DNA from: Streptomyces coeruleorubidus
Lineage (GTDB): Bacteria > Actinomycetota > Actinomycetes > Streptomycetales > Streptomycetaceae
NCBI RefSeq assembly: GCF_008705135.1
Contig: NZ_CP023694.1
Location: 4,321,001 to 4,385,000 of the forward strand
Direction of reading: 5' to 3'
DNA length: 64,000 nt
Below are positions 1 to 8,351 of the stretch, piece by piece. Position numbers and translations under genes: made by a program. The notes under the pieces are model-generated. The model saw nothing but the letters and a program-made list of their open reading frames with translations. It searched no databases and was not told the origin of the DNA. Every line of letters begins with the position of its first letter. Within the stretch, counting starts at the first letter, position 1.

Positions 1-525
1 GCAGGGGCCGGTGGCCACCGCGACCGACAGCGCGCCGGCCGTCCGGGCGCCGCGTACGTCCCCGACGTGGTCGCCGACGTAGACGCCCGCGTCGTGCTCG
101 CGCAGCGCCACCGCCTTCTGTTCGGCCCACAGGTCGCCGATGACCGCGTCGGGCTCGATGCCGAGGTGGGCGAGGTGCAGTTTGGCGTTGGGCTCGTACT
201 TGGCGGTGACGACTATCGCGCGTCCGCCGGCCTCCCGTACGGCCGCGATGGCCTCCCGGGCGCCGGGGAGCGCGGGCGTCGCGGCGATGGCGATGGTCGG
301 GTACATCTCCCGGTAGACGTCCGCCACGGTCTCGACCTCGTCGGCCGGGAACCAGTTGATCAGCTCCTCGGCCAGCGGCGGCCCGAGCCGCGTGACCGCC
401 AGGTCGGCGTCGATGTACGTCCCCGTCCGCTCGGACAGCGCCTGGTAACAGGCGCGGATGCCGGGGCGGGAGTCGATGAGGGTCATGTCGAGGTCGAAGC
501 CGACGGTGATTGCCATATGGGCCAT
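1..525 (-). CDS. HAD-superfamily phosphatase, phosphoglycolate-phosphatase-like (3' end outside window)
   Basis: The reading frame begins at ATG 525 (a second in-frame ATG lies at 516) and is still open at base 1, so 175 residues are visible and the C-terminus is missing. Near the N-terminus is the HAD motif I FDLDMT with the two catalytic aspartates; later come a motif II threonine (VVTAKY) and motif IV GDHVGD near the cut edge. This is the layout of small HAD phosphohydrolases that remove phosphate from a small metabolite. The substrate cannot be told from the sequence; phosphoglycolate-phosphatase-like is only a family label. No strong Shine-Dalgarno sequence is seen before either ATG. Confidence 0.8.
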   Translation of the reverse strand, partial: MAHMAITVGFDLDMTLIDSRPGIRACYQALSERTGTYIDADLAVTRLGPPLAEELINWFPADEVETVADVYREMYPTIAIAATPALPGAREAIAAVREAGGRAIVVTAKYEPNAKLHLAHLGIEPDAVIGDLWAEQKAVALREHDAGVYVGDHVGDVRGARTAGALSVAVATGPC

Positions 526-597
526 TGTGCCCAGGCGGTGTGAACGGCAGACGTCACCCTGTGATCGGCCTGTGATCGGCCGGCGAGAGCTGATCGG

Positions 598-1614
598 CTA
601 GCGGGAGCGCTGTGAGCGCCAGACCAGGAACAGCGCCGACGCCACCGCCGCGCCCCTGACCACCCACGGCCAGGTCTGCGCCACCGCGTCGTTCATGTGG
701 CCCTCTGTGATCGGGGTGCCCCAGCGGTCGTTCATCCTGCCCCACAGCCAGAGAATGCCGGCTGCGACGGAGAGGCTGGGGAGGATCACGACCGCCCACT
801 TCGTCTCGGCCGGGCTCAGGCGGCGGGAGGCGTAGGCGATGAGCCAGCCGAGGATCAGCACGAACCAGTTGCCGAGTACGGCGCCCCCGACGAGGAGACC
901 GGCGGCGATCAGGAGGAACGGGTTGCTCCAGCCGCCCGCGGGCAGGCGCGGGAGACGTCGGCGACCCGCCTTGCCGGCCGTCTCCTCGGGCACCCCGGCG
1001 ACCTCGACGACCGGCGCCGTCTCCTCGTCGGCCGCCGTCTTCGCCGGCTCCGGCTTCCTCGGCTTCGGCGGCTTCAGCAGGTCCGGCAGCTCCACGCCGC
1101 CCACGAAGCCCGGCACGTCGTCGCCCGCCCCGAAGGGGCTGCTGTCCACCCGCCACCAGTCCGGCTGGACCGCGCTGTCCCCGAGCTCGTGCCCGGCGGC
1201 CAGGTGGGGAGGGGCCGCGCCCCCGGCTGCGGGACGTGGCTCCTCGGCGGGCCGGGCCGGGCGGGGACGCGGTACGACGCGCCGCATGACCCCCTTCGGT
1301 CGCTCGTCCGGCTCGTCCCGCTCGCGGGCCTCGCGCTGTACGGGCACGGCGGCGGGGGCGCTGTCCGTCGTAGCGCCGCCGCCCGTGCCGTCCGCGGCCG
1401 ACGCCACGACCTCGTCGGGGCTGCCGAGGCGGGACAGGATGCGGCGGACGGCGGCGGGCGAGTCGACGGTGGCCTTCGCGCGGCGCCGGTCGATCTCGTT
1501 GCGCAGGTCCGCGACCAGACGCATGCGGGTGGCCGACGACAACTGCCGCTGCTGGGCCACGTCTCCGACGCGGCTCAGATACTCGTAAACGACCTGGTCG
1601 CTCTCAATCCCCAC
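598..1614 (-). CDS. HAAS-domain membrane protein
   Basis: GTG 1614 is chosen because GGAGGGG lies 5-10 bases upstream; the frame stays open far upstream but that part is antisense to the next gene. The first ~70 residues (YEYLSRVGDVAQQ, RLVADLRNEIDRRR, ILSRLGSPDEVV) match the HAAS-type helical domain found before membrane segments in actinobacterial and Bacillus signalling proteins. A long low-complexity Pro/Lys/Glu linker follows, then about four hydrophobic segments (from NPFLLIAAGLLVGG to the C-terminal VVRGAAVASALFLVW). It is likely an inner-membrane protein of 338 residues. Its function is unknown. It is divergent from the XPB-N protein with about 150 bases between starts. Confidence 0.75.
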   Translation of the reverse strand: MGIESDQVVYEYLSRVGDVAQQRQLSSATRMRLVADLRNEIDRRRAKATVDSPAAVRRILSRLGSPDEVVASAADGTGGGATTDSAPAAVPVQREARERDEPDERPKGVMRRVVPRPRPARPAEEPRPAAGGAAPPHLAAGHELGDSAVQPDWWRVDSSPFGAGDDVPGFVGGVELPDLLKPPKPRKPEPAKTAADEETAPVVEVAGVPEETAGKAGRRRLPRLPAGGWSNPFLLIAAGLLVGGAVLGNWFVLILGWLIAYASRRLSPAETKWAVVILPSLSVAAGILWLWGRMNDRWGTPITEGHMNDAVAQTWPWVVRGAAVASALFLVWRSQRSR

Positions 1615-1767
1615 GAAGTCCCCTCCGGGGCGTGTGCGTTGGCTGACGCCGTCGGTCGACGGTACCGCGAGTGCGAGCGGGCGACCCACAGGCCCGTCCG
1701 GTGCCGGCCCCGCACGCCCGCGCACAGCCGGCCCGGCCGCCGGAGGCGACCCGCTACCGTGGACCGG

Positions 1768-4302
1768 ATGAGCACCGAGGACAGGCCTGCGGCCCCCCGT
1801 TCCCTCGCGGAAGCACTCCGCGGGCGGGACGACGTCTCGCTGGGCGCGCTCCTGCGCAGCCGTCCGGATCTCATCACGCCCGTACCCACCGACCTCACGC
1901 AGCTCGCGACCCGCGCCGGGACCCGGGCCTCGGTCGTGCGGGCCCTGGAGCGGCTGGACCGGTTCACGCTCCAGACGGCGGAGGCGCTGGCCGTGGCGGC
2001 GGATCCGGCGGCGTACGACGAACTGCTCGGGCTCATGGCCGGCGACGACGCCGACCCGGCCGTCGCCCAGGCCCTGCCGCACGCCCTGGGCGTCCTGCGC
2101 GAGCAGGCCCTGGTGTGGGGCGGCGACGACCGGCTGCGGCTGGTCCGCACGGCCCGTGAGCTGCTGGCGCCCTCGCCGCAGCACCCCTCCCCGACGGGGC
2201 TCGGCCCGACGGTCCAGGAGGCCACCGCCGGGATGTCCCCGGGGCGCATCCAGGAGATCGTCACGGCCGCCGGGCTGCCCTCGACTCACGACTCGGTCTC
2301 CGCGGTGACCTCCCTGACCGAGCTGTTCACGGACCGGCGCCGGATGGCCGCGCTGCTCGCCGAGGCCCCGGCCGACTCCCTCGACGTGCTGGAGCGGCTG
2401 GTGTGGGGGCCGCCGTACGGGCAGGTCACGGCCGATCCGGCGCCCCGGCTGCGCTGGCTGCTGGACCGGGGGCTGCTGCTGCCGACGGCGCCCGGAACGG
2501 TCGTGCTGCCGCGCGAGGTCGCCCTGCACCTGCGGCGGGGGCTCGCGCACCGGACGCCCGAGCCGGTGCCGCCGGCGGTCGAGGCCGCCGCCGTGCACCA
2601 TCCACAGGTTGTGGACAGCACTGCGGCCGGGCAGGCGTACACCGCCCTCGCGACCGTCGAGGAGCTGCTGAAGGACTGGGACGAGGGCGGGCCTGCGGTG
2701 CTGCGGGCCGGCGGGCTGAGCGTGCGGGACCTGAAGCGGACCGCCGTCGCCCTCGACGTGCCCGAGCCGGTCGCCGCGTTCTGGGTGGAACTGGCGTACG
2801 CGGCGGGGCTGATCGCCCCGGACGGGGAGGCCGACGAGCGGTACGCGGCGACCCCGGCGTACGACGAGTGGCTGGAGCTGCCCGCCGCCGAGCGCTGGTC
2901 CGGGCTGGTCACGGCGTGGCTCCCGGTGACCCGCACGCCCGGGCTGGTGGGCGGGCGGGACGCGAAGGACCGGACGTTGTCGGCGCTCGGGCCGGGTCTG
3001 GACCGTTCGGCGGCGCCGGAGGTACGGCACCGGGTGCTGGCGCTGCTGGCCGGGCTGCCCGAGGGCGCCGCGCCGGCCGCCGAGTCGGTGCTGGCCCGGC
3101 TGCGCTGGGAGCGGCCGCTTCGCGGCGCCCAGCGCGAGGACGACCTGCGCGGCCGGCTCGCCGAGTGGGCCCTGTCCGAGGCGGAAATGCTGGGCGTGAC
3201 GGGCAGGGGTGCCCTGTCGGCCCACGGCCGGGCCCTGCTGGGTGCCCCTGCGGCTCCCGCGAAGGGCCCGGAAGCGGAGTCCTCCGGGCCGGGCGACAAG
3301 CTCCCGGTCCACCACCGACCCACGCATGTCCCCACCCTCTCCCCCGCCGAACAGGCCGTCGCCTCCGCCGCCGCGGCCCGGTTGCTCACTCCCCTGCTGC
3401 CCGAGCCGCTGGACCACGTGCTGCTCCAGGCCGACCTGACGGCGGTGGCGCCAGGTCCCTTGCGGCGCCCGCTCGCCGACATGCTGGGCGTGCTGGCGGA
3501 CGTCGAGTCCAAGGGCGGGGCCACTGTCTACCGGTTCACGCCCGGCTCGGTGCGGCGCGCCCTCGACGCCGGGCAGAGCGCCTCGGACCTGCACGCCTTC
3601 CTCGCCGCGCACTCCCGCACGCCGGTGCCGCAGCCGCTCACGTACCTGATCGACGACGTGGCCCGCAGGCACGGGCACCTGCGCGTCGGCGCGGCCTCGG
3701 CGTACGTCCGCTGCGACGACGACGCGGTGCTCAACGAGATCCTCGCCGACAAGCGGGCCACCGGACTCGGGCTGCGCCGGCTCGCCCCGACCGTGCTGGC
3801 CGCGCAGAGCGACCCGGCGGGGCTGCTGGAGGGCCTGCGGGCGATGGGCTTCGCGCCGGCCGCCGAGTCCGCCGAGGGCGATGTCCTGATCACCCGCGCG
3901 CACGCGCACCGCACGCCGCCCCGCACGGCGCCCGAGCCGGTGCCGGACGGCCCGCCGGTCCCCGACGACACCCTCCTCGCGGCGGCCCTGCGCGCCATCC
4001 GGGCCGGCGACCTCGCCTCCACCACCCCGCGCAAGCCCGGCACGGCTCCGGAGGACAACGGGGAACTGCCCCGCACCGGTTCCGCCGAGACCCTCGCCAC
4101 CATGCAGGCCGCCGTCCTGACCGGCGAGGCCCTGTGGATCGGTTACGTCAACGCCGAGGGCGCCGCCAGCCAGCGCGTCATCGCCCCGATCCGCGTCGAG
4201 GGCGGCTTCGTCACGGCGTACGACCACACGGCGGACGAGGTCCGTACGTACCCGCTGCACCGGATCACCGGGGTCGCGGAGCTCGCCGACGACGCGGGCT
4301 GA
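1768..4302 (+). CDS. Helicase-associated protein with XPB/Ssl2 N-terminal-type domain and C-terminal WYL-like domain
   Basis: The 844-residue product resembles the actinobacterial 'helicase-associated domain' proteins, of which M. tuberculosis Rv0862c (beside the XPB gene Rv0861c) is the example I know. The N-terminal half is helical and repeat-rich (ALRGRDDVSLGALLRSRPDL, LERLDRFTLQTAEAL); the middle carries the XPB/Ssl2 N-terminal-type region; the last ~65 residues (GEALWIGYVNAEG, RVIAPIRVEGGF, YPLHRITGV) read like a WYL ligand/nucleic-acid sensing fold. No Walker motifs are seen, so it is not itself a helicase. Its likely partner is the XPB helicase 2 kb downstream. ATG 1768 is chosen; GTG 1759 is in frame and also possible. 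No clear ribosome site precedes either. Confidence 0.75.
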   Translation: MSTEDRPAAPRSLAEALRGRDDVSLGALLRSRPDLITPVPTDLTQLATRAGTRASVVRALERLDRFTLQTAEALAVAADPAAYDELLGLMAGDDADPAVAQALPHALGVLREQALVWGGDDRLRLVRTARELLAPSPQHPSPTGLGPTVQEATAGMSPGRIQEIVTAAGLPSTHDSVSAVTSLTELFTDRRRMAALLAEAPADSLDVLERLVWGPPYGQVTADPAPRLRWLLDRGLLLPTAPGTVVLPREVALHLRRGLAHRTPEPVPPAVEAAAVHHPQVVDSTAAGQAYTALATVEELLKDWDEGGPAVLRAGGLSVRDLKRTAVALDVPEPVAAFWVELAYAAGLIAPDGEADERYAATPAYDEWLELPAAERWSGLVTAWLPVTRTPGLVGGRDAKDRTLSALGPGLDRSAAPEVRHRVLALLAGLPEGAAPAAESVLARLRWERPLRGAQREDDLRGRLAEWALSEAEMLGVTGRGALSAHGRALLGAPAAPAKGPEAESSGPGDKLPVHHRPTHVPTLSPAEQAVASAAAARLLTPLLPEPLDHVLLQADLTAVAPGPLRRPLADMLGVLADVESKGGATVYRFTPGSVRRALDAGQSASDLHAFLAAHSRTPVPQPLTYLIDDVARRHGHLRVGAASAYVRCDDDAVLNEILADKRATGLGLRRLAPTVLAAQSDPAGLLEGLRAMGFAPAAESAEGDVLITRAHAHRTPPRTAPEPVPDGPPVPDDTLLAAALRAIRAGDLASTTPRKPGTAPEDNGELPRTGSAETLATMQAAVLTGEALWIGYVNAEGAASQRVIAPIRVEGGFVTAYDHTADEVRTYPLHRITGVAELADDAG

Positions 4303-4477
4303 CGGGCCGTTCCGCCCGGGCGTCGTCTCACCCGTTCGGGTGCACGCCGGCGTTCATGCACGCCACGCCGGGGATGTCCCACCCTTGGGCGACATCGCCG
4401 GGCGCGCCGCATTCCGCCGTTCGGGCGGGGGCAGTCACCGGGTGTCCCTGTGAGCCTTGTGGAAAGGAAGTCCCAGC

Positions 4478-4609
4478 ATGCGTGCTGTCCGTCGAGTCGC
4501 CGCCGTCCTGGCCACCGCCGCCCTGATGACCTTCGGTGGGCTGGCCACTCCGGCCGCCGCGGTGAGCATCGATGTAGCCGGCCTCGTCCTCGAGACACCG
4601 CAGATCTGA
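4478..4609 (+). CDS. Small exported peptide, 43 residues
   Basis: ATG 4478 follows GGAAAGGAAG at 4460-4470, a good ribosome site. The peptide starts MRAVRRVAAVLATAALM and has a typical signal peptide: Arg-rich start, hydrophobic core, and a TPAAA cleavage region near residue 28. That leaves a mature tail of about 15 residues (VSIDVAGLVLETPQI). I do not recognise a family. A second, similarly built peptide gene begins 102 bases downstream on the same strand, suggesting a pair. It could be a signal, a surface peptide, or a leftover; the clear ribosome site and clean signal peptide argue that it is translated. Confidence 0.6.
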   Translation: MRAVRRVAAVLATAALMTFGGLATPAAAVSIDVAGLVLETPQI

Positions 4610-4711
4610 TCCGCCTCCCGCGCACCCATCGGGCCGGTCCCGGCGCCCCCCGGGCCGGCCCGCGGTGGGGTGTCCCTCGTCTCTCGGTCAGCGAAAGGCC
4701 CCGTCGTCCCC

Positions 4712-4903
4712 ATGCGTGAAAAACTGCCCGCCGTCGCTCTCTCCACTGTCGCCCTCGTGGGCGTGCTCGCGTCCTCCGCCGCGGCGGCCCCGCCCGCCCT
4801 GCCGCTGCCCCTGCCCGCCGCGGGCACCGAGCCCCTGGTCAACGAGGCGATCGGCATCGAGGGACCGCTGATCCAGAACGTCAATCTGCCCACGCTGAAG
4901 TAG
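4712..4903 (+). CDS. Small exported peptide, 63 residues
   Basis: ATG 4712 begins a 63-residue product with a signal peptide (MREKLPAVALSTVALVG then ASSAAAAPPA) and a mature tail rich in Pro, Leu and Asn (EPLVNEAIGIEGPLIQNVN). A purine tract GCGAAAGG lies about 14 bases upstream, rather far for a ribosome site. The tail shares its style with the preceding 43-residue peptide (short, aliphatic, ending in a stretch after a Glu-Pro or Glu-Thr). The last 23 bases overlap the 3' end of the convergent UPF0114-IstB gene. The family is unknown. Confidence 0.55.
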   Translation: MREKLPAVALSTVALVGVLASSAAAAPPALPLPLPAAGTEPLVNEAIGIEGPLIQNVNLPTLK

Positions 4904-6122
4904 CGCGGCGCGTCCGGTAGCTGTCGCCGTCCAGCCGCACGACGTCGGCGTGATGGGCGAGGCGGTCCGCCAGCGCCGGGGCGGAGGCACCGAAGACCTC
5001 GTCCCAGCGGCCGAGCGGGCGGTCGCCGGTCACGATCAGCGAGGCACGCTCGTAGCGGTGCGCGACCAGGCGGAAGAACAGTCCGGCGGTCGCCGCGTCG
5101 AAGGGCGTGTAGCCGACCTCGTCGACGATGAGCAGGGGGTACTCGTCGAGGGCGGCCAGCTCCGCGTCGAGCCGACCGGCGGCCCGGGCGTCGGAGAGCC
5201 GGGCGGCCCACTCGGCGGCGGTCGCGAAGAGCACCCGGTGCCCGGCCTGACAGGCACGCATGCCGAAGCCGATGGCGAGGTGGGTCTTGCCGGTGCCGGG
5301 CGGGCCGACGAGGACCACGTTGCGCCGGGCGGCGACGAACTCCGCCTTTCCGAGCCGGGCCACGGTCTCCCGGTCGAAGCCCCGGGGGTGCTGCTGGTCG
5401 AAGTCCTCCAGCAGCTTGCGGGCCGGGAACCCGGCCGCGCGGATCCGGGCCTCGGCGTCCGCGTCCGGGCCCGGCTGCCGGGGAACGGCAGGCGTGGCCG
5501 CCGGTTCCTCCTGTTCCGGCTTCCCCTGCCGCTGGTCCCCGTGGTCCCGCTCGGCATGGGGAGGCGTCGTCCGCCCGGGCCCGGCCTGCGGGCGCTCGGC
5601 ATGTCCGCGATCCCCGTGCGCGGCCATCGGGCCCGACATGTAGGCGAGGATCGCCGCCGAGAAGATGAACGCCATGTGGATCACCGTCCCCCACAGCAGG
5701 GCGTGCCGGGAGGTGTGGTGGACGTCCACGAACATCTGGAGCAGGTGGACGGACGAGATGCCCACGATCGCCGTGGCGAGCTTGACCTTCAGTACGTTGG
5801 AGTTGACGTGCGAGAGCCATTCGGGCTGGTCACGGTGGCCCTGGAGGCCGATGCGCGAGACGAAGGTCTCGTAGCCGCCGACGATCACCATGATCAGCAG
5901 GTTGGCGATCATGACGACGTCGACCAGCTTGAGCACCGCGAGCATCACGTACGTCTCGGTGGCGTGCCCGCTCACGCACATCAGGATTAAGGTCCAGAGC
6001 TCCTTGAAGAACTTGTAGACGTAGACGCCCTGGGCGGCCACCAGCCCGAAGTAGAGCGGGGCCTGGAGCCAGCGGGTGGCGAACAGGGCGTAGCCGAGCG
6101 TGGTGGTCGTGGGATTCCGCAC
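4881..6122 (-). CDS. UPF0114 (YqhA-type) membrane protein fused to IstB-type AAA+ ATPase
   Basis: One uninterrupted 413-residue frame joins two unrelated families. Residues ~8-163 match UPF0114/YqhA: WLQAPLYFGL, LKLVDVVMIANLL, GGYETFVSRI and VGISSVHLLQMF, with about four membrane spans. Residues 164-223 are a hydrophilic Pro/His/Glu linker. Residues ~224-405 match the ATPase part of IstB, the IS21 transposition helper: GFPARKLLEDFD, Walker A GPPGTGKTH (273-281), Walker B LLIVDEVGY (330-338), DRLAHHA with a candidate arginine finger R387, and GDSYRTR. The usual sensor I 'TSN' is TGD here (365-367). The IstB N-terminal domain is absent and no istA or insertion-sequence ends are nearby. Codon 45 is TTA (5988-5990), so translation may need the bldA tRNA. 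GTG 6122 is the only plausible start before an in-frame stop. Confidence 0.8.
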   Translation of the reverse strand: MRNPTTTTLGYALFATRWLQAPLYFGLVAAQGVYVYKFFKELWTLILMCVSGHATETYVMLAVLKLVDVVMIANLLIMVIVGGYETFVSRIGLQGHRDQPEWLSHVNSNVLKVKLATAIVGISSVHLLQMFVDVHHTSRHALLWGTVIHMAFIFSAAILAYMSGPMAAHGDRGHAERPQAGPGRTTPPHAERDHGDQRQGKPEQEEPAATPAVPRQPGPDADAEARIRAAGFPARKLLEDFDQQHPRGFDRETVARLGKAEFVAARRNVVLVGPPGTGKTHLAIGFGMRACQAGHRVLFATAAEWAARLSDARAAGRLDAELAALDEYPLLIVDEVGYTPFDAATAGLFFRLVAHRYERASLIVTGDRPLGRWDEVFGASAPALADRLAHHADVVRLDGDSYRTRRATSAWAD

Positions 6123-6330
6123 GGTTCGCCATTCTTCGGGGCCGCCGTGGAAAAACTGAATTCACACCACACGTTGGGATGAAAAGGCATTCAGTAGGAC
6201 CGGAGCCGGTCCGGTCCCGCGCAGATCACACCCTCGGGACGGCGACGATCAGGCACACTGGACGTTTGGCCGAGTCGTTCGAGCCGTCCGAGCCGTCCGA
6301 GCCGTCCGGCCGTGGGAAAGGGTGCCACGC

Positions 6331-7974
6331 GTGAATGGTCCGCTGATCGTCCAGTCCGACAAGACCCTGCTCCTGGAAGTCGACCACGAGCAGGCCGACG
6401 ACTGCCGTCGGGCCATCGCCCCGTTCGCGGAGCTGGAGCGGGCACCGGAGCACATCCACACCTACCGCGTGACGCCGCTGGGCCTGTGGAACGCCCGGGC
6501 CGCGGGTCACGACGCCGAGCAGGTCGTGGACGCGCTGGTGCAGTACAGCCGCTATCCGGTGCCGCACGCGCTGCTGGTCGACATCGCCGAGACGATGGAC
6601 CGCTACGGGCGGCTCACGCTGTCCAAGCACCCGGCGCACGGGCTGGTCCTGACCACCACCGACCGTCCGGTGCTGGAGGAGATCCTGCGGTCGAAGCGGG
6701 TCGCGCCGCTGGTCGGCGCCCGCATCGACCCGGACACGGTCGCCGTGCACCCCTCCGAGCGCGGGCAGATCAAGCAGACGCTGCTGAAGCTGGGCTGGCC
6801 GGCCGAGGACCTCGCCGGGTACGTCGACGGTGAGGCGCACGCGATCGGGCTGGCCGAGGACGGCTGGGCGCTGCGGCCGTACCAGAAGCAGGCGGTGGAG
6901 AACTTCTGGCACGGCGGGTCGGGCGTGGTCGTGCTGCCCTGTGGCGCGGGCAAGACGCTGGTCGGCGCCGGGGCGATGGCGCAGGCGAAGTCCACGACCC
7001 TGATCCTCGTCACGAACACGGTCTCCGCCCGGCAGTGGAAGCACGAGCTGGTGCGGCGGACGTCGCTCACCGAGGACGAGATCGGCGAGTACAGCGGGAC
7101 GAAGAAGGAGATCCGGCCCGTCACGATCGCCACGTACCAGGTGCTGACGACCAAGCGGAAGGGCGTCTATCCGCACCTGGAGCTGTTCGACTCCCGGGAC
7201 TGGGGCCTGATCGTCTACGACGAGGTGCATCTGCTGCCGGCCCCGGTGTTCAAGTTCACGGCGGATCTCCAGGCACGGCGGCGGCTGGGCCTGACGGCCA
7301 CGCTGGTGCGTGAGGACGGGCGCGAGTCGGACGTCTTCTCCCTGATCGGGCCCAAGCGGTTCGACGCGCCGTGGAAGGAGATCGAGGCGCAGGGATACAT
7401 CGCGCCCGCCGACTGTGTGGAGGTCCGGGTCAATCTGACGGACGCGGAGCGGCTCGCGTACGCCACGGCCGAGGCGGAGGAGAAGTACCGCTTCTGCGCG
7501 ACGACCGACACCAAGCGGAAGGTCACGGAGGCGATCGTCCGCCGCTTCGCCGGGCAGCAGATCCTCGTCATCGGCCAGTACATCGACCAGCTCGACGAGC
7601 TGGGTGAGCACCTCGGGGCGCCCGTGATCAAGGGCGAGACGTCGAACGCGCAGCGGGAGAAGCTGTTCGACGCGTTCCGGGAGGGCGAGATCAGCGTGCT
7701 CGTCGTGTCGAAGGTCGCGAACTTCTCGATCGACCTGCCGGAGGCGACGGTCGCGATCCAGGTGTCCGGCACGTTCGGGTCGCGCCAGGAGGAGGCCCAG
7801 CGGCTGGGCCGGGTGCTCCGGCCGAAGTCCGACGGTCACCAGGCGCACTTCTACTCGGTGGTCGCGAGGGACACCATCGACCAGGACTTCGCCGCGCACC
7901 GCCAGCGCTTCCTGGCGGAGCAGGGGTACGCGTACCGGATCATGGACGCGGACGAGCTGCTCGCGGAGAGCTGA
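6331..7974 (+). CDS. DNA repair helicase XPB (superfamily 2)
   Basis: This is a 547-residue XPB-type 3'-5' DNA helicase. Visible parts are the N-terminal domain (GPLIVQSDKTLLLEVDH), Walker A PCGAGKTLVG (about residues 203-212), DEVH box YDEVHLLP (about 297), motif III GLTATLVRED containing the RED triad typical of XPB, and motif VI QRLGRVLRP. GTG 6331 is preferred over GTG 6322 because GGGAAAGGG sits 8 bases before it and directly abuts the earlier GTG. In mycobacteria the XPB gene adjoins the Rv0862c type of protein; here the equivalent gene ends 2 kb upstream with three small or unusual genes between. A role in nucleotide-excision repair is inferred from the family. Confidence 0.92.
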   Translation: MNGPLIVQSDKTLLLEVDHEQADDCRRAIAPFAELERAPEHIHTYRVTPLGLWNARAAGHDAEQVVDALVQYSRYPVPHALLVDIAETMDRYGRLTLSKHPAHGLVLTTTDRPVLEEILRSKRVAPLVGARIDPDTVAVHPSERGQIKQTLLKLGWPAEDLAGYVDGEAHAIGLAEDGWALRPYQKQAVENFWHGGSGVVVLPCGAGKTLVGAGAMAQAKSTTLILVTNTVSARQWKHELVRRTSLTEDEIGEYSGTKKEIRPVTIATYQVLTTKRKGVYPHLELFDSRDWGLIVYDEVHLLPAPVFKFTADLQARRRLGLTATLVREDGRESDVFSLIGPKRFDAPWKEIEAQGYIAPADCVEVRVNLTDAERLAYATAEAEEKYRFCATTDTKRKVTEAIVRRFAGQQILVIGQYIDQLDELGEHLGAPVIKGETSNAQREKLFDAFREGEISVLVVSKVANFSIDLPEATVAIQVSGTFGSRQEEAQRLGRVLRPKSDGHQAHFYSVVARDTIDQDFAAHRQRFLAEQGYAYRIMDADELLAES

Positions 7975-7995
7975 GGCCGGCCGGCCACGCACCGA

Positions 7996-8187
7996 TCACT
8001 TGCGGCGGACCACGCCCACTTCCTCGCCGTACTGGCCGAGGATGACCACGTCGAAGGCTGCGCCCGCGAACACCCTGACGGCGCGCAGGGCATCGCCGAG
8101 GCGATGACGGTGGTGGCTGCCTGCCACGGCGGTGGCGCCGGGCGGACGGCCCGGTGCCGAAGCGGGGGAGAAGGTTGCTGCGCTCAT
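7996..8187 (-). CDS. Small conserved Streptomyces protein, 63 residues
   Basis: ATG 8187 follows GGAG with a 4-base spacer. The product begins MSAATFSPASAPGRP, then has a basic His/Arg stretch (AVAGSHHRHRLGDALRA) and a C-terminal half VFAGAAFDVVILGQYGEE ending in VVRRK. It lies convergently 21 bases from the XPB stop and diverges from the helD gene. It is the kind of small protein kept in this place in streptomycetes as I recall, but I know no function for it. It has no signal peptide or clear membrane span. Confidence 0.6.
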   Translation of the reverse strand: MSAATFSPASAPGRPPGATAVAGSHHRHRLGDALRAVRVFAGAAFDVVILGQYGEEVGVVRRK

Positions 8188-8295
8188 GTCTCCATGGTGC
8201 GTTTCCGGTCGTAAAGTCCGCGTCGGTCTGAGGGCCGAACCCGCGTACCCCGCTCGTACGCCTGCGGACCGACCCGTGCCCCTGAGGGAGGAGGC

Positions 8296-8341
8296 CCTCA
8301 TCCCCTAGGGGATGAGGAACAAGAGACGAGGAACAGGGGAC
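8296..8341. promoter_or_regulatory. 22-bp perfect palindrome plus two tandem 14-bp repeats upstream of helD
   Basis: A perfect dyad runs from 8296 to 8317 around the centre CCCCTAGGGG. It is followed without gap by two copies of GAGGAACARGRGAC (8314-8327 and 8328-8341). Together they sit just before the likely helD promoter. The arrangement looks like a repressor or activator binding region; the binding protein is not known. Confidence 0.45.
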
Positions 8342-8351
8342 GAGAAAACCG

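Noticed and set aside
598..4260. A 1220-residue open frame on the minus strand covering the HAAS and XPB-N genes
   Set aside because: Only its last 338 residues, from GTG 1614, read as a real protein; the rest is antisense to the XPB-N gene with Arg/Gly-rich composition.
2403..4526. A 707-residue plus-strand frame over the XPB-N gene
   Set aside because: It is the shifted frame of a GC-rich gene, with Arg/Ala/Gly-rich composition and no known fold.
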